Source: Candidatus Salinicoccus stercoripullorum
Lineage (GTDB): Bacteria; Bacillota; Bacilli; Staphylococcales; Salinicoccaceae
Length of the DNA stretch: 64,000 bases
Direction of reading: 5' to 3'
NCBI GenBank assembly: GCA_019113295.1
Contig: DXHR01000035.1
Location: 62,001-126,000, forward strand
Both the position numbers and the translations under genes were made by a program. Positions 21,207 to 30,244 of the stretch are shown piece by piece (the first letter of the stretch is position 1; each line of letters opens with the position of its first letter). Below the pieces are notes generated by a model. That model worked only from the letters and a program-made list of their open reading frames with translations, did not search any database and was not told where the DNA came from.

Positions 21207-21993
21207 GATGCTGCTCGGACGGTATATCCCAGGCAACAGCATGGTCCACAGGATCGACCCCCGGGCGAAAATCATCGCTGTGCTGCTTTTCATGATTATC
21301 GTGTTTTTTGCGAACCACTGGACAGGATATCTTCTGCTGATCCTTTTTGTCCTCAGCCTGACAAAACTTGCGGGACTCTCCCTCATATTCCTGTTCAACG
21401 GACTGAAGCTGATACTGCTTTTGATCGTATTTACATTCATGATGCACCTCTTCTTCACAAAAGGGGGGACAGTGCTGATCGATGCGGGGTGGTTCACCAT
21501 AGAATCCGAAGGCATCGTCCACGGCATCTACATTACCATACGCCTTGCAATGCTCATCCTCATCACGACACTGCTCACGCTGACGACGAGCCCGCTGTCC
21601 CTCACCGATGCGATTGAGCGCATCTGCCGGCCGCTCAAAGTACTGAGAGTGCCTGTACATGAAATTGCGATGATGATGTCGATCAGCCTGCGCTTCATAC
21701 CGACACTCATGGATGAAACGGAAAAGATCATCAAAGCACAGAGCGCAAGGGGCTCCACGTTCATGACAGGCAGTCTCAAATCACGTCTCAACGCACTTAC
21801 CCCCATATTCATCCCGCTGTTCATATCTGCATTCAAAAGAGCGGAGGAAATGGCGGTGGCGATGGAAGTTCGGGGTTACCAGGGCGAAAAAGGGCGGACA
21901 AGCTACCGTGTACTGGACTGGCAGTTCAAAGATACAGCCGTCATAATCATGATGATCCTGTTCGGAATCGTCCTGTTCATGATCAGACAATAA
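21196..21993 (+). CDS. ecfT: ECF transporter transmembrane protein T
   Basis: Membrane scaffold that couples the two ATPases to vitamin-binding S components. 265 residues with five or six membrane segments. The two cytosolic coupling helices carry the family Arg motifs (SARGS near residue 177; VRGYQ near 225). It overlaps ecfA2 by 11 bases. The S proteins are not in this window, so the group II (shared) type is likely. Confidence 0.94.
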   Translation: MLSKMLLGRYIPGNSMVHRIDPRAKIIAVLLFMIIVFFANHWTGYLLLILFVLSLTKLAGLSLIFLFNGLKLILLLIVFTFMMHLFFTKGGTVLIDAGWFTIESEGIVHGIYITIRLAMLILITTLLTLTTSPLSLTDAIERICRPLKVLRVPVHEIAMMMSISLRFIPTLMDETEKIIKAQSARGSTFMTGSLKSRLNALTPIFIPLFISAFKRAEEMAVAMEVRGYQGEKGRTSYRVLDWQFKDTAVIIMMILFGIVLFMIRQ

Positions 21994-22005
21994 GGAGCAT
22001 CACCG

Positions 22006-22794
22006 ATGAGATATTTAGTAAAAGTGAGTTATAACGGCAGCAGATTCTACGGCTTCCAGTATCAGAAGGATGCACGTACTGTACAGGATGAAATCGAGCA
22101 GGTACTCCGGCGCATGCATAAAAAATTCATACGCATCCATCCGGCCAGCCGGACCGACGCCGGCGTCCATGCAATTGAGCAGTATTTCCATTTCGATTCC
22201 CATATCGACATTCCGGGGGATAAGTGGAAATTCGCACTGAATTCAGGACTGCCCAAAGATATACTCGTGCGGGAAGTCAGGGAGATCAGTGAAGATTATC
22301 ATGTGAGGTATCATTCAAAGGGCAAGGCGTACAGGTACAGGATATACCAGGGCACAGACAGGGACCCGTTCCAGGACGGGCTCAAAGTATTCTATCCCTA
22401 TCCGCTGGATGAGAGGCGCATGCGTGAAACCATGCAGTACTTCACCGGTACACATGACTTCACCAGCTTCTCAAGTGCCAAATCCGAAATCGACCATAAA
22501 GTGAGGCACATCCACCGTTTCGACCTCATCCGCACAGAAGACGGATACGATTTCGTCATCATCGGTTCCGGTTTCCTGTACAACATGGTAAGGATACTCG
22601 TTGCGTACGTACTCGAAGTCGGCCAGGGCAGATGGGACGGCGCCAGGACACCGGAGATACTGGCCGCCCGTGACAGGAAGCTTGTGCCCAAAACAGCCCC
22701 CGCTGCGGGACTGTATCTGGAACGCGTGTTCCTCGATGAAAAAACCCTCGGGGAAACATTGCAGGAAATGAAAAATAACCTTGAAAAACATTGA
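22006..22794 (+). CDS. truA: tRNA pseudouridine synthase A
   Basis: Makes pseudouridine at positions 38-40 of tRNA anticodon stems. 262 residues; catalytic Asp51 in SRTDAGVHA, with the family segments VSYNGSRFYGFQ and GSGFLYNMVRI. It follows ecfT by 12 bases in the same operon, the standard Firmicutes order. The last bases of the gene carry the -35 element of the rplM promoter. Confidence 0.96.
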   Translation: MRYLVKVSYNGSRFYGFQYQKDARTVQDEIEQVLRRMHKKFIRIHPASRTDAGVHAIEQYFHFDSHIDIPGDKWKFALNSGLPKDILVREVREISEDYHVRYHSKGKAYRYRIYQGTDRDPFQDGLKVFYPYPLDERRMRETMQYFTGTHDFTSFSSAKSEIDHKVRHIHRFDLIRTEDGYDFVIIGSGFLYNMVRILVAYVLEVGQGRWDGARTPEILAARDRKLVPKTAPAAGLYLERVFLDEKTLGETLQEMKNNLEKH

Positions 22795-22819
22795 CAAAAT
22801 GCACTTATAAGGTTATCAT
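22791..22819 (+). promoter_or_regulatory. Sigma-A promoter of rplM-rpsI
   Basis: TTGACA, 17 bases, TATCAT, predicting a start near 22826. The -35 hexamer overlaps the truA stop codon. It gives rplM-rpsI independent transcription. Confidence 0.75.
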
Positions 22820-22825
22820 AGACAA

Positions 22826-22956
22826 CGGTATAATTTTATATCACCCGCGATAAGCCCCGGAAACTTATTGTAGAACAGATATAATAACATGAAGAAGCTT
22901 TTTTTATTTTAGAGCATAAAAACGAGCAGATTATTGATAAACTAGGAGGACAAAAA
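22826..22956 (+). ncRNA. Leader of rplM-rpsI, candidate L13 leader
   Basis: About 130 untranslated bases before rplM. An ATAAG/CTTAT hairpin (22850-22854 with 22864-22868) has a CCCCGGAAA loop. A run of seven T follows an AAGCTT palindrome near 22895-22906. An autoregulatory leader of L13 is known in Firmicutes at this position; I could not confirm its consensus by eye. Confidence 0.45.
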
Positions 22957-23394
22957 ATGCGTCAAACATTTATGGCCAACGAAGCTAACATTGAGCGTAA
23001 ATGGTATGTTGTCGATGCAGAGGGAGAGACACTCGGCCGTCTTTCCTCAGAAGTTGCAGCGATCCTTCGCGGCAAGAACAAACCGACATTCACACCGCAC
23101 GTTGATACAGGTGACAACGTAATCATCATCAACGCTGAGAAAATTGAATTGAGTGGTAACAAAGCACAGGATAAAATGTACTACAGACACTCCGGACACG
23201 TAGGTGGGATCAAATCCATCTCTGCAGGAGATCTTAGAGACAAAAACCCTGTACGCCTCTTGGAAAACTCCATCAAAGGCATGCTTCCGAAGAACCCACT
23301 CGGTCGCGCAACAGGCAAGAAACTTCACGTGTATGCTGGAAGCGAGCATCCACATGAAGCACAAAAACCAGAAAAATACGAACTTCGCGGTTAA
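22957..23394 (+). CDS. rplM: 50S ribosomal protein L13
   Basis: Early-assembly large-subunit protein. 145 residues, starting [20 protein letters not shown] with the conserved [17 protein letters not shown] and the [11 protein letters not shown] loop. A TAGGAGG site precedes the ATG. Co-transcribed with rpsI. Confidence 0.98.
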   Translation: MRQTFMANEANIERKWYVVDAEGETLGRLSSEVAAILRGKNKPTFTPHVDTGDNVIIINAEKIELSGNKAQDKMYYRHSGHVGGIKSISAGDLRDKNPVRLLENSIKGMLPKNPLGRATGKKLHVYAGSEHPHEAQKPEKYELRG

Positions 23395-23413
23395 GGAATA
23401 GGAGGTTAATTCA

Positions 23414-23806
23414 TTGGCTAAAGTAGAATATGCAGGAACAGGTCGTCGTAAACACTCAGTAGCACGCGTACGCTTAGTACCAGGTGAAGGTAATGTCACA
23501 GTCAACGGACGTGACATGAGAGAATACCTTCCATTCGAAAGTTTGATCCTTGACTTGAACCAGCCTTTCGCAGTTACAGAAACAGAAGGTAACTACGACG
23601 TACTGGTAAACGTCAAAGGCGGAGGCTTCACAGGACAGGCACAGGCAATCCGTCACGGAATTGCAAGAGCACTTCTGGAAGCAGACCCTGAAAACCGTGG
23701 ACCACTCAAGAGAGCAGGACTCCTTACACGTGACCCACGTATGAAAGAACGTTACAAATACGGTCTTAAGAAAGCCCGTCGTTCTCCACAATTCTCAAAA
23801 CGTTAA
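23414..23806 (+). CDS. rpsI: 30S ribosomal protein S9
   Basis: Head protein whose C-terminal tail reaches the P-site tRNA. 130 residues; opens [20 protein letters not shown] and ends with the conserved [12 protein letters not shown]. The start codon is TTG after AGGAGG. A strong terminator follows. Confidence 0.97.
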   Translation: MAKVEYAGTGRRKHSVARVRLVPGEGNVTVNGRDMREYLPFESLILDLNQPFAVTETEGNYDVLVNVKGGGFTGQAQAIRHGIARALLEADPENRGPLKRAGLLTRDPRMKERYKYGLKKARRSPQFSKR

Positions 23807-23823
23807 TATATTTCGATATATTG

Positions 23824-23859
23824 AAAAGCACTTCCTACTTCTGGGAAGTGCTTTTTTTT
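23824..23859 (+). terminator. Intrinsic terminator after rpsI
   Basis: Perfect stem AAAAGCACTTCC/GGAAGTGCTTTT (23824-23835 with 23844-23855), 8-base loop, with an unbroken run of eight T from 23852. It could also act leftwards on the minus strand. Confidence 0.9.
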
Positions 23860-23884
23860 CATATTATCTCCATTATTGAAAGGC

Positions 23885-24131
23885 TTAGTAGAACAGTTCG
23901 CTTCTGGCTATGCCAAACAGCTCATTGCCTTTGTTGTTCAGTACTGTTTTCATCATCCGCAGACTCAAATCCTGTGCTTGTTCGAAAGTGGTTTTAAGTT
24001 TCTGTCAGTTGACGATAACCTCCAATACAGAGGTCGCTGTGTTTTGATTATGGACCTTATGGTGTATATACTGAAAAGAAACAGGTTTGTCTTTTGCCGT
24101 CAGAGTACTTTTTCGAGGGAAAAATGAAATA
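23885..24131 (-). pseudogene. Decayed C-terminal gene fragment on the minus strand
   Basis: Minus-strand translation between rpsI and the cupin gene reads like a protein end: QYIHHKVHNQNTATSVLEVI, then VN, an in-frame TGA (24005-24007), then QKLKTTFEQAQDL and further to FGIARSELFY and a stop at 23885. About 80 codons remain, with no start signal, and the upstream part would run into the cupin gene. I do not recognise the family. A plus-strand frame is also open here but has an unnatural composition and no ribosome site. Most likely the relic of a lost or inserted gene. Confidence 0.5.
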
Positions 24132-24145
24132 TAGGAGGAATAGTA

Positions 24146-24622
24146 ATGAAAACAGCACAGCAATGGATTGAACAGCTTGATATGTCACCGCATCCGGAAG
24201 GGGGATATTACCGCGAAATGGAACGTAGTGATAATACTTTTGAACATGACAGTAAATCACTGCCGCAGTACACAACAATCTACTTCCTGTTAACAGCAGA
24301 AAATCCGTCCCGTCTCCATCAGCTTTCTTCTGATGAAATATGGTTTTTTCATGATGGCAATCCGCTGACTGTCCACTCCATTTCTCCAGATGGGGAATAC
24401 AAAAAAGAAGAAATTGGGCCTGACTCAAAGCTTCAGCATACGGTTGCAGCAGGTGATATATTCGGTTCTTCTGTAGAAAAAGGGTATGCTCTGGTCAGTT
24501 GTGCAGTTGTTCCTGGATTTGACTTTTCGAACTTCAGACTTTTTACCCAGGAAGAACTTGTGGAACAGTTTCCATCACACGAGGGTATTATCCGGCGCCT
24601 GGCATATGAGTCTTTGGATTAA
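24146..24622 (+). CDS. Cupin of the DUF985 family
   Basis: A 158-residue single-domain RmlC-like cupin. The opening SPHPEGGYYREM and the central RLHQLSSDEIWFFHDGNPL are the family landmarks; the His and Glu there resemble a cupin metal or ligand site. Members of this family have no settled reaction; a sugar-modifying or metabolite-binding role has been suggested from structure. A good AGGAGG site precedes the ATG. The next gene follows after about 40 bases and may be co-transcribed. Confidence 0.85.
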   Translation: MKTAQQWIEQLDMSPHPEGGYYREMERSDNTFEHDSKSLPQYTTIYFLLTAENPSRLHQLSSDEIWFFHDGNPLTVHSISPDGEYKKEEIGPDSKLQHTVAAGDIFGSSVEKGYALVSCAVVPGFDFSNFRLFTQEELVEQFPSHEGIIRRLAYESLD

Positions 24623-24663
24623 GCTGGCTCACACAAATTGATTAGAATGGGAGATTTATGCTG

Positions 24664-25110
24664 ATGAGAGTCATTGTTGATGCGGATGCATGTCCGGTAA
24701 AAGATATTGTCATAAAAGAAACAAAACAAAAAGACATCCCTGCCGTCCTGGTCTCAAGTCTGTCGCACTATTCCAGCCGGGAGCTGCCGCCGCATGTGGA
24801 GACGGTCTTTGTGGAGGCGGGAGCGGATGCTGCGGATTTCAGGATTGTCCAGCTTGCCAAACAGGGGGATGTGGTTGTGACCCAGGATTACGGCCTCGCT
24901 TCGCTGCTGCTGCCGAAAGGATGCAAGGTCATTCATCATAAGGGTTTCGAGTACAGCAATGAAAACATCAACCATCTTCTGGAGACGCGGTACATGGGCA
25001 GTATGATCAGAAAAGGCGGCGGGCGGACGAAAGGGCCGAAACCTTTTTCAAAAGAAGATGGGCGGGCTTTTGCGGAACTGTTTAAGCGGAGGCTTGAAGA
25101 GGGTATGTAG
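24664..25110 (+). CDS. YaiI/YqxD family protein (UPF0178)
   Basis: A 148-residue cytosolic protein with the family signature VDADACPVK at the N terminus, a [16 protein letters not shown] segment mid-protein and the C-terminal [12 protein letters not shown] motif. The Asp-rich opening recalls PIN-like nuclease folds, but no activity is established. The chosen ATG lies 10 bases after GGAG; the ATG two codons earlier is too close to that site. Confidence 0.88.
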   Translation: MRVIVDADACPVKDIVIKETKQKDIPAVLVSSLSHYSSRELPPHVETVFVEAGADAADFRIVQLAKQGDVVVTQDYGLASLLLPKGCKVIHHKGFEYSNENINHLLETRYMGSMIRKGGGRTKGPKPFSKEDGRAFAELFKRRLEEGM

Positions 25111-25195
25111 GTTCAAATATTTTACATCCGCAGACTCATCGGCTATGTTAAATATGATGCAGAAAATAAAACCAGTAATGAAAAGGAGCATGACA

Positions 25196-25705
25196 ATGGA
25201 TGTGAAATTCCCTATCGGTCAATTGGATGTCCCTGAAAATGTGACACTTGATAGCGTTGAGGAATGGCTGGACCAGATTGAAAATTACACTCTCAGGTTG
25301 AGAGGAAATGTAGATTCGCTGAGTGACGAGGAATTGGCGAAAACATACCGTGAGGGCAGCTTTAATGTCCGCCAGCTTGTCCATCACATTGCAGATTCAC
25401 AGCTGAACATGTACCAGCGGCTGAAACTCGCTCTGACGGAGGATGCACCGAGAGTGCCCGGTTTCGTTCAGGACGAATGGGCTGTGCTGCCCGATACGGA
25501 AATTCCTGTGGAAAGTTCAGTGAAAATGCTGGAAGGCATAAATGAACGGATTGTGGCTCTGGGGAAAACACTTACTGATAAGCAGCTGGACAGATATTTC
25601 GTGCATGAAACGAATGGGAAGATTACAGTGGCCACAAAGATTGCCAAGCTGGCCTGGCATGAAGAGCATCACCTGGAGCATATAAAGATTGCATTATCCA
25701 AATAA
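25196..25705 (+). CDS. bstA: Bacillithiol S-transferase-like protein (DinB/YfiT family)
   Basis: Four-helix metal-dependent DinB-type protein; YfiT/BstA enzymes transfer bacillithiol onto electrophiles. 169 residues. The probable metal-binding histidines are visible in LVHHIADSQ (about residue 62) and in WHEEHHLEH (about 158). Low-GC Gram-positive cocci use bacillithiol, so the role fits. Translation is taken from the ATG 7 bases after AAAGGAG; a longer open frame begins inside the preceding gene but lacks a ribosome site. A terminator follows. Confidence 0.8.
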   Translation: MDVKFPIGQLDVPENVTLDSVEEWLDQIENYTLRLRGNVDSLSDEELAKTYREGSFNVRQLVHHIADSQLNMYQRLKLALTEDAPRVPGFVQDEWAVLPDTEIPVESSVKMLEGINERIVALGKTLTDKQLDRYFVHETNGKITVATKIAKLAWHEEHHLEHIKIALSK

Positions 25706-25729
25706 CTGAATCAGTGACAGACATGATGT

Positions 25730-25761
25730 AGCCGACTTCCGCAGGGGAGTCGGCTTTTTAT
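25730..25761 (+). terminator. Intrinsic terminator after the bstA-like gene
   Basis: Stem AGCCGACT/AGTCGGCT (25730-25737 with 25748-25755) followed by TTTTTATT. It separates the enzyme gene from the copper operon promoter. Confidence 0.8.
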
Positions 25762-25790
25762 TGTTTAGTCATACCCCGATAGGGTATATT
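25761..25790 (+). promoter_or_regulatory. CsoR-type operator and promoter of copL-copB
   Basis: A perfect inverted repeat ATACCC-CGATA-GGGTAT (25771-25787) matches the half sites and 5-base spacing I recall for the Bacillus CsoR operator at copZA. It lies between TTGTTT (25761-25766) and TATATT (25785-25790), a sigma-A-like pair with an 18-base spacer, so repressor binding would block polymerase. The same stretch also reads as a sigma-B promoter: GTTTAG, 13 bases, GGGTAT (25763-25787). No csoR gene is in the window. Confidence 0.7.
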
Positions 25791-25832
25791 TCATATGTCG
25801 AGAGAATATAAAAATCTTTGGAGGTCTTAATG

Positions 25833-26381
25833 ATGAAATTAAAGTTTTTAACTTTCTTACTTACTGCGGTGGCGGTCGTGCTGGCAGCGTGCGGCACGGA
25901 TGATGGAAGTCCAGAAGGCGGCGGAGAGATGGATCACGCCGAAATGGACCCTTCCAGTTCCGGTGAAGTTCCGGACGATCTCGCGGAAGCGGAGGACCCG
26001 GAATATCCTGTGGACAGCCAGGCGGTAATCAACGCGGACCATATGAAAGGCATGGATGGAGCGGAAGCGACTGTCACGGGAGCATTTGATACAACAGCCT
26101 ACAGTGTGACCTATACGCCGACGACGGGCGGGGAACCGGTCGAGGATCATAAATGGGTCATCCATGAGGAAATAGAAGATGCCGGCGACGCCCCTTTTGA
26201 ACCTGGTGATGAAGTCGTGCTGGAAGCTACACATATGGAAGGCATGGAAGGTGCCACGGCGACAATCGATTCAGCCGAGGATACGACTGTCTACATGGTG
26301 AGTTATACAGATACCGAGACCGGAGATGAAGTCGAGCACCATAAATGGGTAACCGAAGAGGAACTGTCACAGACGGAATAA
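25833..26381 (+). CDS. copL: CopL/YdhK-type copper-resistance lipoprotein (DUF1541)
   Basis: Surface lipoprotein of about 183 residues. A signal peptide ends in the lipobox VLAAC, followed by an acidic His/Met linker (GEMDHAEMDP). Two DUF1541 repeats follow (about 65-118 and 128-178), each opening with HM-x-GM and closing with HKWV. In Staphylococcus aureus the related CopL binds copper outside the membrane and is encoded with copB. GGAGG lies 8 bases before the chosen ATG; an ATG one codon earlier is also possible. The gene shares an operon with copB, 30 bases downstream. Confidence 0.85.
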   Translation: MKLKFLTFLLTAVAVVLAACGTDDGSPEGGGEMDHAEMDPSSSGEVPDDLAEAEDPEYPVDSQAVINADHMKGMDGAEATVTGAFDTTAYSVTYTPTTGGEPVEDHKWVIHEEIEDAGDAPFEPGDEVVLEATHMEGMEGATATIDSAEDTTVYMVSYTDTETGDEVEHHKWVTEEELSQTE

Positions 26382-26411
26382 TACAATTTGAAAAGAAAAG
26401 AGGTATGAATC

Positions 26412-28460
26412 ATGCCAGAGCATGACCATAGTCATCATGATCACCACGGTCATGATGATCACAGTGCGCACCAGCATGATGGCGGGGGACATGAAGGCCA
26501 CCATCATCACGGGGATTTCAGGAAGAAGTTCTTCATATCGCTGATCCTGGCGGTACCGATCATTTTCCTTTCCCCGATGATGGGAATCGACCTGCCTTTC
26601 CAGTTCACCTTCCCGGGCTCCGGCTGGCTGGTGCTGGTTCTTGCCACTGCGCTTTATATTTATGGCGGAGAGCCCTTCCTGAGCGGAGCGAAGGATGAGC
26701 TTAAGGCACGCAAACCGGGAATGATGACACTGATTTCACTAGGAATCTCGGTTGCGTATTTCTACAGTCTTTATGCGTTCTATATGAATCATTTCGGGAC
26801 GGCTGAGTCACATACGATGGATTTTTTCTGGGAACTGGCCACACTGATTGTCGTCATGCTGCTTGGACACTGGATTGAGATGAAAGCGGTGGGCAATGCC
26901 GGAGACGCTCTGCAGAAGATGGCGGAACTGCTGCCGAACACTGCGGTTGTACTCAATGAAAATGGAGAGGGAAGGGAAGTTGAACTTGCCGAAGTGGCCG
27001 AGGGCGACATCGTACAGGTCCGAGCCGGAGACAATATACCCGTGGACGGTTTCATCACATCCGGCCGTACGACTGTGGACGAGGCGCTTGTTACAGGGGA
27101 GTCACGTAACATCGAAAAGGTCACAGACGATACTGTAATCGGCGGTTCGGTGAACGGTTCGGGGACGATTAACGTGAAAGTGACCGGAACCGGTGAAAGC
27201 AGTTATCTGTCACAGGTGATGGGACTGGTCAGTGAAGCCCAAAGTGATAAGTCGCGGGCGGAACTCCTGTCGAACAGGATTGCAGGATATTTATTCTACT
27301 TTGCCCTCATCACAGGACTTCTGGCATTCATCATCTGGCTGATGGTTTCAGATACCATGGACTTTGCGCTTGAACGGCTGGTGACAGTGCTCATCATCGC
27401 CTGTCCTCATGCACTCGGGCTCGCAATTCCACTGGTCACTGCAAGATCCACATCACTTGGTGCGAAAAATGGTCTCATCGTCAAGAACCGGGAATCTCTC
27501 GAGACAGCCCGTCATCTGGATGTCGTCATGATGGACAAGACAGGCACATTGACCGAGGGGAATTTTGCAGTGAATCATTATGAAAGCTTCACCGATGAAC
27601 ATACCGATGATGAAGTGCTCGGCTTCATGGCAGGAATCGAACAGAGTTCCAGCCATCCGCTGGCAGCCGGCATACTTGATAAAGCCCGGGCGGAAAATGT
27701 GGAAGCGGCAAAGGCCGGGGACATCAGCAACATCCCCGGCATTGGTCTCGAGGCACAGGTTGCAGGCAGGGATATGAAGGTTACAAGTGTCTCCTATCTT
27801 GAAGATAGTGGCATTTCCTATGACAAAGAACAGTTTGAGACACTGGCCAGTCAGGGCAACTCCGTGAGCTTCCTTGTCATAGAAGGGGAAAACAGCGGCA
27901 TCATCGCCCAGGGTGATCAGATCAAACCGGGATCCAGAAAAATGATTGAAGCTCTGTTTGAACGCGATATCACACCTGTCATGCTGACGGGGGACAACAG
28001 ACAGGTCGCAGAGTCGGTTGCATCAGAGCTTGGCATCACGGATGTACATGGCCAGCTTATGCCTGAGGACAAGGAACGCATCATCAGGGAATATCAGGAG
28101 AATGGCAGGAAAGTGATGATGGTGGGTGACGGCATCAACGATGCACCGAGCCTTGTCAGGGCGGATATCGGTGTCGCCATCGGTGCCGGCACAGACGTCG
28201 CGGTGGAATCCGGTGATGTCATACTGGTCAAAAGCGAACCGTCCGACATCATCCACTTCCTTTCACTGTCCGAGAACACGATGAAAAAGACGGTGCAGAA
28301 CCTGTGGTGGGGTGCCGGCTACAACATTCTGGCAGTGCCGCTGGCGGCAGGAATACTCGCTTCCATCGGCATACTGCTGTCACCGGCAGTGGGGGCCGTA
28401 TTGATGTCACTCAGCACAATAATCGTCGCCTTGAACGCAATGACACTCAAATTGGATTGA
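26412..28460 (+). CDS. copB: Copper-exporting P-type ATPase CopB (P1B-3)
   Basis: ATP-driven copper exporter, 682 residues. The N terminus (about 1-36) is a His/Asp-rich metal-binding tail instead of an HMA domain, typical of CopB. The membrane ion site has the CPH motif (about 331-333), which defines the P1B-3 class. The actuator loop contains VTGESR, the phosphorylated Asp lies in DKTGTLTEG (about residue 375), the SSHPLA nucleotide-domain motif follows, and the hinge [10 protein letters not shown] is present. About eight membrane segments. It works with CopL and sits behind the CsoR-type operator. Confidence 0.93.
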   Translation: MPEHDHSHHDHHGHDDHSAHQHDGGGHEGHHHHGDFRKKFFISLILAVPIIFLSPMMGIDLPFQFTFPGSGWLVLVLATALYIYGGEPFLSGAKDELKARKPGMMTLISLGISVAYFYSLYAFYMNHFGTAESHTMDFFWELATLIVVMLLGHWIEMKAVGNAGDALQKMAELLPNTAVVLNENGEGREVELAEVAEGDIVQVRAGDNIPVDGFITSGRTTVDEALVTGESRNIEKVTDDTVIGGSVNGSGTINVKVTGTGESSYLSQVMGLVSEAQSDKSRAELLSNRIAGYLFYFALITGLLAFIIWLMVSDTMDFALERLVTVLIIACPHALGLAIPLVTARSTSLGAKNGLIVKNRESLETARHLDVVMMDKTGTLTEGNFAVNHYESFTDEHTDDEVLGFMAGIEQSSSHPLAAGILDKARAENVEAAKAGDISNIPGIGLEAQVAGRDMKVTSVSYLEDSGISYDKEQFETLASQGNSVSFLVIEGENSGIIAQGDQIKPGSRKMIEALFERDITPVMLTGDNRQVAESVASELGITDVHGQLMPEDKERIIREYQENGRKVMMVGDGINDAPSLVRADIGVAIGAGTDVAVESGDVILVKSEPSDIIHFLSLSENTMKKTVQNLWWGAGYNILAVPLAAGILASIGILLSPAVGAVLMSLSTIIVALNAMTLKLD

Positions 28461-28469
28461 TGATGCATG

Positions 28470-28504
28470 AAAGGATGTACAGGAGGGACATCCTTTTTTT
28501 GTTT
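28470..28504 (+). terminator. Intrinsic terminator after copB
   Basis: Stem AAAGGATGT/ACATCCTTT (28470-28478 with 28488-28496) continues into a T-run. It lies about 10 bases past the copB stop. Confidence 0.85.
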
Positions 28505-28541
28505 TATTGTTATAATAAAAAGAAAAGTGCAGGTGTAAATC

Positions 28542-29312
28542 ATGATATCAACAATGAGTATAGTGCTCATGGGCATAGCGGGATTGTTTTCGATTCTGTT
28601 GCCTTTCATCTTCATACTGATATTGCGCCGCAGGTTCAACATCCGGTGGATTCCGATACTTATCGGCGCAGCGACGTTCATCATCTTTGCGATGGTACTC
28701 GAACAGATCTCCCATTTCCTCGTTCTGAGACCTGGAACGGGCACAGAGGCGCATGCGCTGGTCGACTCACCGTGGCTGTATGTACTCTACGGTGTGCTGG
28801 CGGCAGGCATATTTGAAGAGACGGGACGGCTCGCGGCTTTCCTGTTGATGAAGAAGAAATACAGGCGGGTGGATTCAGCGATTTCCTACGGTATCGGCCA
28901 CGGTGGCATCGAAGCTGTCATTGTACTGGGTCTCGGCATGCTGAACACCATTATTTTCAGCTTTATGATCAACAGCGGCAGCAGCATCGTGGATACCCTG
29001 CCTGCCGGTACGGTCGAATCGATTGCCGGGACACCCGCCATTGCATATGCGCTCGGTATCGTGGAACGCATCTTTGCGATCGGTGTACATATCGGTCTGT
29101 CCGTCATCGTCTTTGCTGCGGTAATGGAGGGACGGTGGTGGCTGTTCCCGCTGGCGATCGTCCTCCATGCATTGACGAACATGACAGCCGCAATGATGCA
29201 GGCCGGACTCATCACAAGCATGTGGGTGATGTATGCCGGGTTTATAGTCATGACCCTGGTGACATTGTGGATTGCCTATAATGTCGGCTTGAAACCGAAG
29301 CGGCCCGGTTGA
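28542..29312 (+). CDS. YhfC-type intramembrane metalloprotease-like protein
   Basis: A 256-residue protein with seven or eight membrane segments. The EETGR motif (about residue 92) within a membrane region and a later GIGHGGIEA segment are the features that link it to the YhfC family, which is grouped with CAAX-type intramembrane proteases. Proteolytic activity is not demonstrated for most members. An AGGTG site precedes the ATG. It has its own terminator behind, so it is probably monocistronic, lying between copB and the ZIP-like gene. Confidence 0.75.
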   Translation: MISTMSIVLMGIAGLFSILLPFIFILILRRRFNIRWIPILIGAATFIIFAMVLEQISHFLVLRPGTGTEAHALVDSPWLYVLYGVLAAGIFEETGRLAAFLLMKKKYRRVDSAISYGIGHGGIEAVIVLGLGMLNTIIFSFMINSGSSIVDTLPAGTVESIAGTPAIAYALGIVERIFAIGVHIGLSVIVFAAVMEGRWWLFPLAIVLHALTNMTAAMMQAGLITSMWVMYAGFIVMTLVTLWIAYNVGLKPKRPG

Positions 29313-29333
29313 AATTCAGTACTATGCAGATAC

Positions 29334-29363
29334 AGCCCCTCCTCGTTCGAAGAGGGGCTTTTC
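29334..29363 (+). terminator. Intrinsic terminator after the yhfC-like gene
   Basis: Stem AGCCCCTC/GAGGGGCT (29334-29341 with 29352-29359) ends in TTTTC. The T-run is short. Confidence 0.7.
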
Positions 29364-29381
29364 AATGATTGTGGAACTTTC

Positions 29382-29406
29382 GTTTGTCCGGGCGGGCAGA
29401 GGGAAG
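29382..29406 (+). promoter_or_regulatory. Candidate sigma-B promoter of the ZIP-like gene
   Basis: GTTTGT, 13 bases, GGGAAG, about 37 bases before the start codon. It differs from the consensus in the -35 tail and the last -10 base. Confidence 0.4.
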
Positions 29407-29442
29407 AATATGAATATATAAGAAGAGGCGGGAGGGTCTTTT

Positions 29443-30171
29443 ATGGGCACATGGATGAGCCTGATTTTTGTGATCGGTTTTGTAGTCATCCATCTGACAT
29501 CGAAGCAGATGAAGTTTCTCAAAGTGGAGCCGAGGAGCAGATTCCTGTCGGTAGCCGGGGGAATATCAGTGGCTTATGTTTTCATGCACCTGCTGCCGGA
29601 ATTGGAAGAATACCAGAAGGGATTTGATGCATCTTTCCGGAATTTCACGTTTCTTGAAAGCCATATTTATATCATTGCCTTGCTCGGACTTGTCATATTC
29701 TACGGCCTGGAACAGCTTGCGAAAAAATCAAAACAGGAAAGTGAGAAGTCCGGCGTATATAAAGCGTCATTCAATGTATTCTGGGTCCATATCGGTTCTT
29801 TCGCCCTTTACAATGCAATTATCGGATATCTGATCCTGCGGGGTGAGTATCAGTCGCAATGGGGGATGCTCCTGTATTTCGTCGCAATGGGCATCCATTT
29901 TGTGACGAATGACAAAGGCCTGCGTGCCACCCATAAAGAGGATTATGACCGTTATGGCCGGTGGCTGCTTGCCGTGTCAATCACAGTCGGATGGCTGCTT
30001 GCTGTCTTTACGGAAGTCAATATACTCATCCTTTCTATGTTATCAGCCTTTTTGGCCGGCGGTGTCATACTGAACGTGATGAAAGAAGAATTGCCGGAGG
30101 AGAGGGAAAGCAGTTTCCCTTCCTTTTTCTCAGGGGTGCTGGGATATGCAATACTGCTCTTGCTCCTGTAG
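29443..30171 (+). CDS. Divergent ZIP-like membrane protein
   Basis: A 242-residue protein with seven or eight membrane segments. The pattern GGISVAYVFMHLLPELEE (about residues 34-51), FALYNAIIGYLILRG (about 122-136) and the end FFSGVLGYAILLLLL follow the layout of ZIP divalent-metal transporters. The usual metal-site motifs in helices 4 and 5 (HN-x-x-D, HE-x-x-H) are missing; only scattered His and Asn remain. It may have lost transport or changed substrate. The gene sits between terminators, near copper genes and converging on csp. Confidence 0.6.
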   Translation: MGTWMSLIFVIGFVVIHLTSKQMKFLKVEPRSRFLSVAGGISVAYVFMHLLPELEEYQKGFDASFRNFTFLESHIYIIALLGLVIFYGLEQLAKKSKQESEKSGVYKASFNVFWVHIGSFALYNAIIGYLILRGEYQSQWGMLLYFVAMGIHFVTNDKGLRATHKEDYDRYGRWLLAVSITVGWLLAVFTEVNILILSMLSAFLAGGVILNVMKEELPEERESSFPSFFSGVLGYAILLLLL

Positions 30172-30187
30172 GCAGGATGAATTATGT

Positions 30188-30231
30188 AAAAAGGTGTTCA
30201 ACCGGACTTTGAGCCGGTGAACACCTTTTTT
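30188..30231. terminator. Bidirectional terminator between the ZIP-like gene and csp
   Basis: Long stem: AAAAAGGTGTTC pairs with GAACACCTTTTT, then ACCGG pairs with CCGGT after a one-base offset. A-run on the left and T-run on the right let it serve both converging genes. Confidence 0.9.
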
Positions 30232-30244
30232 GCGTGTATTGAAG

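Noticed and set aside
23876..24127. Plus-strand frame of 83 codons after rpsI
   Set aside because: No ribosome site and an unusual Cys/Phe-rich composition; the minus-strand reading looks like real, decayed protein sequence.
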